Assembly (NCBI GenBank): GCA_900766265.1
Contig: CAAFUS010000013.1
Location: 620,001 to 684,000 of the forward strand
Direction: 5' to 3'
Origin: Pseudomonadaceae bacterium
Lineage (GTDB): Bacteria > Pseudomonadota > Gammaproteobacteria > Pseudomonadales > Pseudomonadaceae
Length of the DNA: 64,000 bases
Shown here: piece after piece, positions 7,326 to 15,991 of the stretch
How positions within the stretch are numbered: the stretch's first letter is position 1
Layout: the number at the start of each line of letters is the position of its first letter
The notes under the pieces: generated by a model
Databases searched by the model: none
Seen by the model: the letters and a program-made list of their open reading frames with translations, nothing else
Told to the model about the DNA's origin: nothing
Translations under genes and position numbers: made by a program

Positions 7326-9449
7326 TCACTGCTCTATGGTCAGGCGCACCGGCCCCTCGCGCCGGTCGGCGAACACCACGGTGCGCGAGCCGAGCCGCTG
7401 GAAGCTGAGATCCAGCATCCCGTCACCCACCTTGAGCCCGCGCAACTGCAGGTGATCGATGCCAGCGGGCAACTGTGGGCGCTCGACCCTGACCCGCCCC
7501 TGCCGCGCGTCGATCGAAATACCCAGGCAGGCCTGCAACATCATGAACACCGAGCCGGCCGCCCAGGCCTGTGGCAGGCAGGCCACGGGGTAGGCGATCG
7601 GCGCCTCGCCGGGTGCGCGTTCGAAGCCGCAAAACAGCTCCGGCAGGCGCATGCCGAAGTGGCTGGCGGCCTCGAACAGGCCAGCCAGCAGGCGGACCAC
7701 GCCTTGGCGCTCGCCGTAGCGCGCCAGGCCGGCGGCGCAGAGCGCCATGTCGTGGGGCCAGATCGAGCCGTTGTGATAGGACATCGGGTTGTAGCGGGCC
7801 GCGTCCGGCACCAGCGTGCGGATTCCCCAGCCCGAGTTGAATGCGCGCGACAACAGCTTCTGTGCGGTTGCGCGCCCGCGCTCGGGATCCGGCAGGCCGC
7901 AATAGAGAAGGTGCCCGGCGTTTGAGGCCTGCACCTGACAGGCGTGCCCTGTGCCGTCGAGCGCCAGGGCGTAGAAGCCTGCCGGTGCCAGCCAGAAGTG
8001 CTGCTCCACGGCCGCGCGCAGGCGTTCGGCCTTGGCGCCCCACTCGACGGCGCGTTCGGCCATGCCGCGCTCGGCTGCCAGTTCGGCCATCTCACGGTAG
8101 GCGCGATAGGCGTAGCCCTGCACCTCGACCAGCGCGATCGGGCCTTCCGGCGTGCTGCCATCGGCGTGGAAGACCGAGTCGTGGCTGTCCTTCCAGCCCT
8201 GGTTGATCAGCCCGCTGTCCTCGCCGCGGGCATAGCCAAGCAGGCCGCTTGGGTGCCCCGCCGCTTGCTCGTCCATCCAGCTCACCGCCGATTCGAGCGC
8301 CGGCCAGATCGATTCGATGAACGCCCGGTCGGCGGTGCGCCGGGCATAGGCGCCTGCCAGCACGATGAATAGCGGGGTGGTATCGACGCCGCCGTAATAC
8401 CGGCCGAAAGGCAGCTCGTTGACCGCCGACATTTCGCCCTGACGAGTCTCGTGCATGATCTTTCCGGGCGCCGAGTCGCGGAAGCTGGAATGTTCCCTGG
8501 CCTGGTGGCGCGCCAGATAAGCGAGCACGCCACGCGCGAGGGAAGGGTCGAGCCAGAGCATCTGCAGTGCCGTGATGATCGCGTCGCGGCCGAACGGGGT
8601 CGAGAACCAGGGGATCCCGGCGTAGGGATACGGCCCGGTCGGCAGCTCGGTCGTCAGGAGTGCGAGATCGGCCCTGGACTTGTCCAGCCATGCCTGGAAC
8701 AGGCGGCCGGAGGTCTTGACCTGAGCGCCACGTCTGCGCCGCCGACGCATGCTGCGGCGCGCCAGTGCCGCGGCCTGGCGAAAGCGCGTCCGGTTCGGCT
8801 CACAGAGTGCCTGGCCGATCTCGACAAACAGCTCCCACTTGGCGCGCGCCGCCAGGTCGACAACGAATCGGGCGTGCTGCTCGTCCAGCTGCCCTGGCAG
8901 TTGCGAAAAGCTGATCGCCGCACAGCGCAACTGGTCATCAAGGCCTTGGTAGCGCAGTGTCACGCTCTGCTGCCCGAGTTCGGCGTCCAGCAACTCGCCA
9001 CGGTGCGCACGCCGTTGGCCCCGCACTTCGAACATGTCGCGAAAGTCCGCCGCGAACTCGAAGTCCAGCGGCACGCTGGCCGGCTCGTCGGCAAAGTTCA
9101 CCAGCGACAGCTGTTCCAGCAGGCGGCCTTCCCACAGCAGACGCTTGCGCTCGATGTGGATGACCCCCTGCGCCGTATCCGGCTCGCCCAGCACGGGCAG
9201 GGGCTGGTTGGACAGGTGCGCGGTGAAGAACACGTTGTCCTGGCTGACCGCGCTCGACAGCAGGGCGGGGCGCTGCCCGCCCACGCGAAGGCGCCAGCGC
9301 GACAGCACGCGGGTGTCATTGCGAAAGAGCCCGTCCTCCTGGCCGCCCAGGTCACCGAAATGATCGGCCACCAGGAAGCTGTCTCCCTCCTTGAGCACGA
9401 AGAGCCGCTCGGGGCCGCGTGGTTGATCGGTTTGGGGAGCACTGGTCAT
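7326..9449 (-). CDS. Amylo-alpha-1,6-glucosidase (glycogen-debranching type)
   Basis: The 707-residue protein has an N-terminal bis-domain (about 1-220: FVLKEGDSFLVADHFGDLGG, NDTRVLSRWRL). An (alpha/alpha)6 glycosidase domain follows, with GIPWFSTPFGRDAIITALQ (about 325), QGWKDSHDSV and NGSIWPHDMALCA. This is the amylo-alpha-1,6-glucosidase/GH133-like family, which hydrolyses alpha-1,6 linked glucose. The start at 9449 is used because similarity begins at MTSAPQTDQ. The gene begins 2 nt after the stop of the GT4 glycosyltransferase gene, so the two form an operon. No glycogen synthase or branching enzyme gene is visible, so the true substrate is uncertain. Confidence 0.85.
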   Translation of the reverse strand: MTSAPQTDQPRGPERLFVLKEGDSFLVADHFGDLGGQEDGLFRNDTRVLSRWRLRVGGQRPALLSSAVSQDNVFFTAHLSNQPLPVLGEPDTAQGVIHIERKRLLWEGRLLEQLSLVNFADEPASVPLDFEFAADFRDMFEVRGQRRAHRGELLDAELGQQSVTLRYQGLDDQLRCAAISFSQLPGQLDEQHARFVVDLAARAKWELFVEIGQALCEPNRTRFRQAAALARRSMRRRRRRGAQVKTSGRLFQAWLDKSRADLALLTTELPTGPYPYAGIPWFSTPFGRDAIITALQMLWLDPSLARGVLAYLARHQAREHSSFRDSAPGKIMHETRQGEMSAVNELPFGRYYGGVDTTPLFIVLAGAYARRTADRAFIESIWPALESAVSWMDEQAAGHPSGLLGYARGEDSGLINQGWKDSHDSVFHADGSTPEGPIALVEVQGYAYRAYREMAELAAERGMAERAVEWGAKAERLRAAVEQHFWLAPAGFYALALDGTGHACQVQASNAGHLLYCGLPDPERGRATAQKLLSRAFNSGWGIRTLVPDAARYNPMSYHNGSIWPHDMALCAAGLARYGERQGVVRLLAGLFEAASHFGMRLPELFCGFERAPGEAPIAYPVACLPQAWAAGSVFMMLQACLGISIDARQGRVRVERPQLPAGIDHLQLRGLKVGDGMLDLSFQRLGSRTVVFADRREGPVRLTIEQ

Positions 9450-9451
9450 GG

Positions 9452-10516
9452 TCAGGCACTCTTCTGCAGCGGCTGATGGGGGCCGTGGTCGCCGAGGAGC
9501 TTCCAGTACTGTTCGAGGTAGCGCTGCGCCATGGCGTGGGCGGAGAAGCGCTGTTCGAACACCTCGCGCACGCGCCGCCTGCTGAGGGTCCCGACCCAAT
9601 GAACGGCATCGGCGGCCGCGACCTCGTCGTCGACGATGAAGCCGGTTACGCCATCGTCACTGACTTCAGGTACCGAGCCGCAGCGCCACGCGATCACCGG
9701 CGTGCCGCATGCCATGGCCTCGATCATCACCAGGCCGAACGGCTCGGGCCAGTCGATGGGGAACAGGAGCGCGCGGGCATTACCGAGAAATTCGGATTTC
9801 TGCGCATCGCTGATTTCGCCGACGAATTCCACCATCGGGTCGTCCAGCAGCGGGCGGATGACCTGGTCGTAGTACTCGCTGTCGGCGTTGTCGATCTTCG
9901 CCGCGATCCTGATCGGCAAGCCGGCCCGACGCGCGATGGCGATAGCCCGGTCGGGCCGCTTCTCCGGCGAGATGCGTCCGAGGAAGGCCAGGTAGCCTCC
10001 TTCGGGCCGCTCATGGAAGCGATAGCTGGAGGCGTGCAGACCGTGATGAATGGTGCCGGCCCAGTTGGCGAACGCCAGCGGCGCGCGCTGGTGGTGGGAA
10101 ATCGAGATCAAGGGGTAGCGATGCCAGCGACGGTAGACCTGTGGCAGGTCGGCCAGGTCGAGGCGTCCGTGCAGGGTCGTCAGGGTCCGCTCGGCCATGT
10201 CCTCGAAGAAGGGGAAATGCAGCAGGTCGACATGGAAGTGCAGGATGTCGAACTCGTGCGCGCGGCCGCGAACCTCGTCGATCAGTTGCAGGTGGCTCGC
10301 CAGGTCCGACTTGAGCGGTTGTGGGTCGAGCCGCAGGGCGCGATCACGGACCGGTACCAGTTCGGCCGAGGTCTGCGCATCGGCGGCGGCGAAGAGCGTG
10401 ACCTCATGTCCGAGTTCGACGAGCGCGTCGGTCAGGTGAGCGACGACGCGCTCGGTTCCGCCGTACAGGCGTGGCGGCACGGCTTCGTAGAGGGGGGCAA
10501 TTTGCGCAATCTTCAT
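9452..10516 (-). CDS. Glycosyltransferase family 4 protein
   Basis: The 354-residue protein has an N-terminal Rossmann half with the Gly-rich acceptor loop PRLYGGTERVV (residues 15-25). The C-terminal GT1/GT4 half has GRISPEKRPDRAI and the donor-binding EPFGLVMIEAMACGTPVIA with the E-x7-E motif. It should be a cytosolic retaining transferase using a nucleotide or phospho-sugar donor. The ATG at 10516 follows GGAGA by 7 nt and is preferred over the TTG one codon earlier. It is translated just ahead of the debranching-type enzyme, suggesting a shared alpha-glucan or glucosyl-solute pathway. Confidence 0.85.
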   Translation of the reverse strand: MKIAQIAPLYEAVPPRLYGGTERVVAHLTDALVELGHEVTLFAAADAQTSAELVPVRDRALRLDPQPLKSDLASHLQLIDEVRGRAHEFDILHFHVDLLHFPFFEDMAERTLTTLHGRLDLADLPQVYRRWHRYPLISISHHQRAPLAFANWAGTIHHGLHASSYRFHERPEGGYLAFLGRISPEKRPDRAIAIARRAGLPIRIAAKIDNADSEYYDQVIRPLLDDPMVEFVGEISDAQKSEFLGNARALLFPIDWPEPFGLVMIEAMACGTPVIAWRCGSVPEVSDDGVTGFIVDDEVAAADAVHWVGTLSRRRVREVFEQRFSAHAMAQRYLEQYWKLLGDHGPHQPLQKSA

Positions 10517-10740
10517 CAATGGTCTCCTTGATCAGGGATGAACAGAGCGAGAAATCGTCAGGTCCTCGTTGGGAGTCGGCTTTCGCATTTAGGGATCGAG
10601 GCGGGGATTTCAAGTGACCAAGCCGTTCCGCTCGTCGGCTGTCGGGCGAGACTTGCCGCTGCACTTTTCGACAGGTTGTCGAGCAGCGTGGCCGGCGGCG
10701 GATTAGCATTGGCGGTCCAATTCACCTCGCGAGGTTTCGC

Positions 10741-11304
10741 ATGAAGATTTTCCGGCCCGTCGTGATCACGGCGGCACTTGGTCTGTTCGCTGGCCCGGCG
10801 CTCGCGGCCTTCGACCTGGGCGAGGCGGCTCGCATCGGCGCTTCGATGATGAGCGGCACCCAGCAGGGTCAGGCGGCGCAGGCGATCCAGCTGGTCGGTA
10901 CGCTAGACGAGCTGGGCATCACGCCCCAGCAGGCCATCGGCGGCACCGGCGCGTTGCTCAACGTGGCGCGCCATCAACTGCCGGTGAGCCAGTATGGGCA
11001 TCTGGTCAACGAAGTGCCCGAGCTGCAGCGCTTCGCCGGGAGCAACGGGCTCGGCCAGCTCGCCGGTCTTGGTGGGTTGCTTGGCAAGTCGGGCCAGTCC
11101 GATCAGGTCGGCAGCGCGACGCAGAAAGCGCTGGACGAAGTGCAAACGCTGCCTCAGGCGCAGCAGGCCTTCGCCATGCTCGGGATGGATTCGGCCCTGG
11201 TGGGCCAGTTCGCGCCTCTGCTGCTGCAATACCTGAGCAATCAGGGCGTCGAGGGCTCGCTGCTGCAGGGGCTGGCGGGCGTCTGGGGCGTGGGCGGCAA
11301 CTGA
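10741..11304 (+). CDS. DUF2780 family secreted protein
   Basis: The 187-residue protein has a clear signal peptide (MKIFRPVVITAALGLFAGPA, cleavage after ALA). The mature part is Gln/Gly/Leu-rich, with FDLGEAARIGASMMSG and a long stretch around NGLGQLAGLGGLLGKSGQSD. It fits the DUF2780 (VcgC/VcgE-like) family, which has no assigned function. It is transcribed divergently from the glycosyltransferase gene across about 220 nt, in which I see no further gene. It ends at a strong bidirectional terminator shared with metK. Confidence 0.75.
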   Translation: MKIFRPVVITAALGLFAGPALAAFDLGEAARIGASMMSGTQQGQAAQAIQLVGTLDELGITPQQAIGGTGALLNVARHQLPVSQYGHLVNEVPELQRFAGSNGLGQLAGLGGLLGKSGQSDQVGSATQKALDEVQTLPQAQQAFAMLGMDSALVGQFAPLLLQYLSNQGVEGSLLQGLAGVWGVGGN

Positions 11305-11323
11305 TCCGTTCGCGCCCCTGAAC

Positions 11324-11360
11324 AAAAAGCCCCGCGCAGCGCGAGCTGGCGGGGCTTTTC
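11324..11360. terminator. Bidirectional intrinsic terminator
   Basis: AAAAAGCCCCGC and GCGGGGCTTTTC flank a 13-nt loop. Each strand gives a GC stem followed by a T-run, so it can end both the DUF2780 transcript (plus) and the metK transcript (minus). Confidence 0.9.
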
Positions 11361-11373
11361 GTCGCGACCGGGC

Positions 11374-12564
11374 TTAGAGGCCGGCGGCGGCGCGCAGGGC
11401 GTCGGCCTTGTCGGTCTTCTCCCAGGTGAAGGCGGTAAAGGTGTCGCCACCGACCGTCATCTCATAGGGATCACGACCGAAGTGGCCATAGGCGGCGGTG
11501 GCCTTGTACATCGGATGCAGCAGGTCGAGCATGGTGGTGATCGCGTAGGGACGCAGGTCGAAGTGCTCGCGCACCAGGGCGACGATCTTGTCGTCGCCGA
11601 TCTTGCCGGTGCCGAAGGTGTTCACCGAAATCGAGGTCGGCTGGGCGACGCCGATGGCATAGGAGACCTGGATCTCGCAGCGCTCGGCCAGCCCCGCGGC
11701 GACGATGTTCTTGGCTACGTAGCGACCGGCGTAGGCGGCCGAACGGTCGACCTTGGACGGGTCCTTGCCGGAGAAGGCGCCGCCGCCGTGACGGGCCATG
11801 CCGCCGTAGGTGTCGACGATGATCTTGCGGCCGGTCAGGCCGCAGTCGCCCACCGGGCCGCCGATGACGAACTGGCCAGTCGGGTTGATGTGGAACTGGG
11901 TGTCCTTGTGCAGCAGTTCAGCGGGGACCACGTGCTTGACGATCAGCTCCATCACCGCTTCCTTGAGGTCGGCATGCTTGACCTCAGGGTTGTGCTGGGT
12001 GGAGAGCACGATGGCGTCGATGCCGACCACCTTGCCACCTTCGTAGCGGCAGGTGACCTGGCTCTTGGCGTCCGGACGCAGCCAGGGCAGCAAGCCGCTC
12101 TTGCGGGCTTCGGCCTGGCGCTCGACCAGCGCATGGGAGAAACGGATCGGTGCCGGCATCAGCACGTCGGTTTCGTTGCTGGCGTAGCCGAACATCAGCC
12201 CCTGGTCGCCGGCGCCCTGGTCTTCCGGCTTGGAGCGGTCTACGCCCTGGGCAATGTCGACCGACTGCTTGCCGATGATGTTGACGATGCCGCAGGTGGC
12301 GCCGTCGAAGCCGACGTCCGAGCTGTTGTAGCCGATGTCGATGATCACATCGCGCACTAGCTGTTCCAGGTCGACCCAGGCGGAGGTGGTCACTTCACCG
12401 GCGACGATGGCCACCCCGGTCTTGACCAGGGTTTCGCAGGCGACGCGGGCATGCTTGTCTTCGCTGATGATGGCGTCCAGTACCGCATCGGAAATCTGGT
12501 CGGCGATCTTGTCCGGGTGCCCTTCGGACACGGACTCGGAGGTGAAAATCGAGTATTCGCTCAT
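11374..12564 (-). CDS. metK: S-adenosylmethionine synthetase
   Basis: The 396-residue enzyme makes SAM from methionine and ATP in the cytosol. Visible signatures are FTSESVSEGHPDKIADQISD (about 7-26), GAGDQG (117-122) and the glycine-rich phosphate loop GGGAFSGKD in the central domain. Length is typical. The ATG at 12564 is preferred to the TTG one codon earlier and follows an AGGAAA. The ArsR-methyltransferase fusion gene lies 14 nt upstream on the same strand, so metK is probably co-transcribed with and controlled by that regulator. ahcY, another activated-methyl-cycle gene, is at the left edge of the window. Confidence 0.97.
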   Translation of the reverse strand: MSEYSIFTSESVSEGHPDKIADQISDAVLDAIISEDKHARVACETLVKTGVAIVAGEVTTSAWVDLEQLVRDVIIDIGYNSSDVGFDGATCGIVNIIGKQSVDIAQGVDRSKPEDQGAGDQGLMFGYASNETDVLMPAPIRFSHALVERQAEARKSGLLPWLRPDAKSQVTCRYEGGKVVGIDAIVLSTQHNPEVKHADLKEAVMELIVKHVVPAELLHKDTQFHINPTGQFVIGGPVGDCGLTGRKIIVDTYGGMARHGGGAFSGKDPSKVDRSAAYAGRYVAKNIVAAGLAERCEIQVSYAIGVAQPTSISVNTFGTGKIGDDKIVALVREHFDLRPYAITTMLDLLHPMYKATAAYGHFGRDPYEMTVGGDTFTAFTWEKTDKADALRAAAGL

Positions 12565-12578
12565 CAATCGGTTTCCTG

Positions 12579-13577
12579 TTACCGGTGGGTGAGTCGGTCG
12601 TCAGCGGGGCGGGCGAACTGCCGAGCCTGGATCTGAAAACCGTTTTTCAAGCCAATGTAGAGGCTCTCGCCGGGCGTGAGCCCCGCGGCATCGGCCCAAC
12701 GGGCCAGATCGTCCTGTTCGAAACCGAGCCAGAGATCGCCGCAGGCCTCCCTGGCCCACCCCTGGTTGTGGCTGCACAGCTCGGTGATCAGCAGGCTTCC
12801 GCCCGGGCTCACCAGCCGCGCCAGTTGTCTGAGTGCCTCGCCCGGGGCTGCCAGGTGGTGCAACACCATGTTGACCACCACGCAGTCGGCGGCCGGGCAG
12901 TCGTCGTGCAAGGCGTCGGCGAGTTTCAGTTCGACGTTGCCGAGTCCTTCCTGTTCACAGCGTAACCGCGCCAGTTCCAGCATCGCCGGGCTGTTGTCCA
13001 CCGCCAGCACCCGCGCGAAGCGTCGCGCCAGTTCTGGCAGAAAGCTGCCGTCGCCAGGGCCGACCTCCAATGCCGAGGCCTCGGCCGGCATGTGCAGCGC
13101 CTCGAGCAATGCCAACACGCTGTCGCGATAATGCGGCAGGCCGGCGATCAGGTCCTGTCGAGCCTGGAAACTGCCGGCCATGCGGGCGAAGAAATCCTCG
13201 CTCGCCGCACTGCGCTGCGCATGCACCGAAGCGATCCGCACACAGACCTCGTCCGGTAGCTCAAGGCCATCGACCTCTTCGAGCAGGGCGGCATGCAGCG
13301 CGCCGCCGAGGCTCTCGACGTCGGGCAGGGCGCGACGGTAGAAGATCGCGTTCCCTTCGCGGCGGGTGGCCACCAGGCCCGCCTGGGCCAGCACCTTCAG
13401 GTGATGGCTCATGCCGGACTGGCCGATGGCGAAAATCTGTGCCAGCTCCAGTACCCCGAACGAATCGCTGGCCAGCGCCCTCAGTACGTTCAGCCTCAGC
13501 GGGTCACCGCCGGCCTTGCACAGAGCGGCGAGCTGGTCGCTGGCGTCGAAACGGATCTGGGGGATGCGCAGGCTCAT
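12579..13577 (-). CDS. ArsR-family regulator fused to a SAM-dependent methyltransferase
   Basis: In this 332-residue protein, residues about 13-95 form an ArsR winged helix (LAQIFAIGQSGMSHHLKVLA as the recognition region). Residues about 150-300 form a class I methyltransferase with SAM motif EVGPGDG (171-177) and VVNMVLHHLAAPGEAL. Such fusions sit beside metK in pseudomonads and are plausible sensors of SAM or SAH. The gene lies directly upstream of metK and has a perfect 10-bp inverted repeat 41-66 nt before its ATG, fitting autoregulation of a regulator-metK operon. Whether the methyltransferase half is catalytic or only binds ligand is not known. Confidence 0.85.
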   Translation of the reverse strand: MSLRIPQIRFDASDQLAALCKAGGDPLRLNVLRALASDSFGVLELAQIFAIGQSGMSHHLKVLAQAGLVATRREGNAIFYRRALPDVESLGGALHAALLEEVDGLELPDEVCVRIASVHAQRSAASEDFFARMAGSFQARQDLIAGLPHYRDSVLALLEALHMPAEASALEVGPGDGSFLPELARRFARVLAVDNSPAMLELARLRCEQEGLGNVELKLADALHDDCPAADCVVVNMVLHHLAAPGEALRQLARLVSPGGSLLITELCSHNQGWAREACGDLWLGFEQDDLARWADAAGLTPGESLYIGLKNGFQIQARQFARPADDRLTHR

Positions 13578-13617
13578 AAGTCGCGCAGTCTAGTCGTTGG
13601 GTTGGCAGGGAGCAACG

Positions 13618-13643
13618 GCAATATCAATATCTTTTGATATTGC
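13618..13643. promoter_or_regulatory. Palindromic operator upstream of the ArsR-methyltransferase gene
   Basis: GCAATATCAA, a 6-nt spacer, then TTGATATTGC form a perfect inverted repeat in very AT-rich DNA inside a GC-rich context. It resembles the ATA...TAT dyads bound by ArsR-family dimers and sits just upstream of such a regulator. Autoregulation is inferred from this placement. Confidence 0.65.
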
Positions 13644-13905
13644 TTCGGCTGGTGTGCGGCGCAAGGGCTCTGCCTGTCCATGGGCGGCCCATGACAGCGG
13701 GTCGTCACCGGCGCCATGCGGACATCCCCGCGTGTTTCGGCCGCGGCGTAGTGCCACAGGGCCGGCCTGAGCGGCGCTCCAGGGCGGTGTACTCCGCACG
13801 GGCGGTCAGATGATGGCGGCGATATGGTCCCTGTGCATTGCCCCCGGCCCCCGCCGTGGGGGAAAATGCCGTCTTTCTCGCCATACCCCCGCAGGAGATT
13901 CAGCG
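13644..13905 (+). other. Divergent intergenic region before tkt
   Basis: This stretch separates the ArsR-methyltransferase gene from tkt. I find no credible protein gene in it; short in-frame extensions of tkt (for example from 13810) lack a ribosome-binding site. It should hold the tkt promoter. GCAGGAGATTCAGCG at the end supplies the tkt ribosome-binding site. Confidence 0.6.
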
Positions 13906-15903
13906 ATGCCCAGCCGTCGTGACCGTGCCAACGCCATCCGCGCCCTCAGCATGGATGCCGTGCAGAAAGCCAACAGCGGCCACCCCGGTGCCCCCATGGG
14001 CATGGCGGACATCGCCGAGGTGCTCTGGCGCGATTACCTCAAACACAGCCCGACCAACCCGACCTGGGCCGATCGCGACCGCTTTGCGCTGTCCAATGGC
14101 CATGGCTCGATGCTGATCTACTCCCTGCTGCACCTGACCGGGTACGACCTGTCGATCGACGACCTGAAGAACTTCCGCCAGCTGCACAGCAAGACTCCGG
14201 GCCACCCGGAATACGGCTACACCCCGGGCGTCGAGACCACCACCGGTCCGCTGGGACAGGGCATCGCCAACGCGGTTGGCTTCGCCCTGGCCGAAAAGGT
14301 CATGGCCGCGCAGTTCAATCGCCCGGGCCATAACATCGTCGACCACTTCACCTACGTGTTCATGGGTGATGGTTGCATGATGGAAGGCATCTCCCATGAG
14401 GTCTGCTCGCTGGCCGGTACCCTCAACCTGTCCAAGCTGATCGCCTTCTACGACGACAACGGCATCTCCATCGATGGCGAGGTGCACGGCTGGTTTACCG
14501 ACGACACGCCCAAGCGCTTCGAGTCCTACGGCTGGCAGGTGATCCGCAACGTCGACGGCCATGACGCCGACGAGATCAAGATGGCCATCGAGACCGCTCG
14601 CAAGAGCGACCAGCCGACCCTGATCTGCTGCAAAACCATCATCGGTTTCGGCTCGCCGAACAAGCAGGGCAAGGAAGAATCCCATGGCGCCGCCCTGGGC
14701 GATGCCGAAGTCGCCGCCACCCGCCAGGCGCTCGGCTGGCACCATGCCCCGTTCGAGATCCCGGCCGACATCTACGCCGAATGGGACGCCAAGGAAGCCG
14801 GCGTCAACGCCGAGAACGAGTGGAATCAGCGTTTCGCCGCCTACGAGGCCGAATTCCCCGACCTCGCCAGCGAGTTCAAGCGCCGCATGGCCGGCGAGCT
14901 GCCGGCGGACTTCGCCGAAAAAGCATCGGCCTTCATCCGTGAAGTGGCGACCAAGGGCGAGACCATCGCCAGCCGCAAGGCCAGCCAGAACTGCCTGAAT
15001 GCCTTCGGCCCGCTGCTGCCCGAGTTGCTCGGCGGCTCGGCAGACCTGGCCGGCTCCAACCTGACCCTGTGGAAAGGCTGCAAGCCGGTGGTCGCCGAGG
15101 ACGCCTCCGGCAACTACATGTACTACGGTGTGCGCGAGTTCGGCATGAGCGCAATCATGAACGGCGTTGCGCTGCACGGCGGCCTGATCCCCTACGGCGC
15201 GACCTTCCTGATGTTCATGGAGTACGCGCGCAACGCGGTGCGCATGTCGGCGCTGATGAAGCAGCGAGTGCTGTATGTGTTCACTCACGACTCCATCGGC
15301 CTGGGCGAAGACGGTCCGACCCACCAGCCGGTCGAACAGCTCGCCAGCCTGCGTTGCACGCCGAACCTGGATACCTGGCGCCCTGCCGATACCGTCGAGT
15401 CGGCGGTGGCCTGGAAGCATGCGGTGGAGCGCCGCGACGGCCCGAGCGCGCTGATCTTCTCGCGCCAGAACCTGCCGTATCACATCCGCGACAACGAAAC
15501 CGAGGCGGCCATCGCCCGTGGCGGCTACGTCCTGAAGAGCTGCGCGGGCGAGCCCGAGCTGATCCTTATCGCCACGGGCTCCGAAGTCGGCCTGGCCGTG
15601 CAGGCCTACGACCAGCTCACCGAGCAGGGTCGCAAGGTACGCGTGGTGTCGATGCCTTGCACCAGCGTGTTCGATGCCCAGGATGCGGCCTACAAGCAGC
15701 AGGTGCTGCCGGTCGAGGTCAGCGCACGGATCGCCATCGAGGCGGCCCATGCCGACTACTGGTACAAGTACGTGGGGCTCGAAGGCCGCATCATCGGCAT
15801 GACCACCTACGGCGAGTCCGCGCCGGCCGGCCAGCTGTTCGAGCACTTCGGCTTCACGGTCGACAACATCCGGGCCGTGGCTGAAGAACTGCTGGAAGAC
15901 TGA
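13906..15903 (+). CDS. tkt: Transketolase
   Basis: The 665-residue thiamine-diphosphate enzyme of the non-oxidative pentose phosphate pathway starts MPSRRDRANAIRALSMDAVQ. It has the family stretches SGHPGAPMGMADIAEVLW (about 23-40), the ThDP motif GDGCMMEGISHE, and HDSIGLGEDGPTHQPVEQ in the pyrimidine-binding domain. Length is normal. The ATG at 13906 is chosen for its GGAG 9 nt upstream and for homology to E. coli TktA. It heads the tkt-epd-pgk-fba block, which supplies and draws on glyceraldehyde-3-phosphate and erythrose-4-phosphate. Confidence 0.96.
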   Translation: MPSRRDRANAIRALSMDAVQKANSGHPGAPMGMADIAEVLWRDYLKHSPTNPTWADRDRFALSNGHGSMLIYSLLHLTGYDLSIDDLKNFRQLHSKTPGHPEYGYTPGVETTTGPLGQGIANAVGFALAEKVMAAQFNRPGHNIVDHFTYVFMGDGCMMEGISHEVCSLAGTLNLSKLIAFYDDNGISIDGEVHGWFTDDTPKRFESYGWQVIRNVDGHDADEIKMAIETARKSDQPTLICCKTIIGFGSPNKQGKEESHGAALGDAEVAATRQALGWHHAPFEIPADIYAEWDAKEAGVNAENEWNQRFAAYEAEFPDLASEFKRRMAGELPADFAEKASAFIREVATKGETIASRKASQNCLNAFGPLLPELLGGSADLAGSNLTLWKGCKPVVAEDASGNYMYYGVREFGMSAIMNGVALHGGLIPYGATFLMFMEYARNAVRMSALMKQRVLYVFTHDSIGLGEDGPTHQPVEQLASLRCTPNLDTWRPADTVESAVAWKHAVERRDGPSALIFSRQNLPYHIRDNETEAAIARGGYVLKSCAGEPELILIATGSEVGLAVQAYDQLTEQGRKVRVVSMPCTSVFDAQDAAYKQQVLPVEVSARIAIEAAHADYWYKYVGLEGRIIGMTTYGESAPAGQLFEHFGFTVDNIRAVAEELLED

Positions 15904-15911
15904 TAGGGCGA

Positions 15912-15986
15912 CGAGCTGCAAGCCGACAAGCTGCAAGTCAACGCGGCGCGAACTGGCTTGCAGCTCGAAGCTTGTCGCTTGGAGCT
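15912..15986. repeat. Long imperfect palindrome built from AGCTGCAAG-like units
   Basis: AGCTGCAAG occurs twice on the left (15914-15922 and 15929-15937). Its complement CTTGCAGCT follows (15957-15965), then AAGCTTGTCGCTTGGAGCT. The whole folds as a long interrupted hairpin in the 88-nt tkt-epd gap. A related element lies between dgcA and dgcB (40046-40123). It looks like a dispersed intergenic palindrome family of pseudomonads. Confidence 0.65.
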
Positions 15987-15991
15987 GGCGA

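Noticed and set aside
13900..15936. 678-codon minus-strand open frame opposite tkt
   Set aside because: It is an antisense shadow of the transketolase gene in GC-rich DNA, with no similarity or start signal; the plus strand encodes a complete conserved enzyme.
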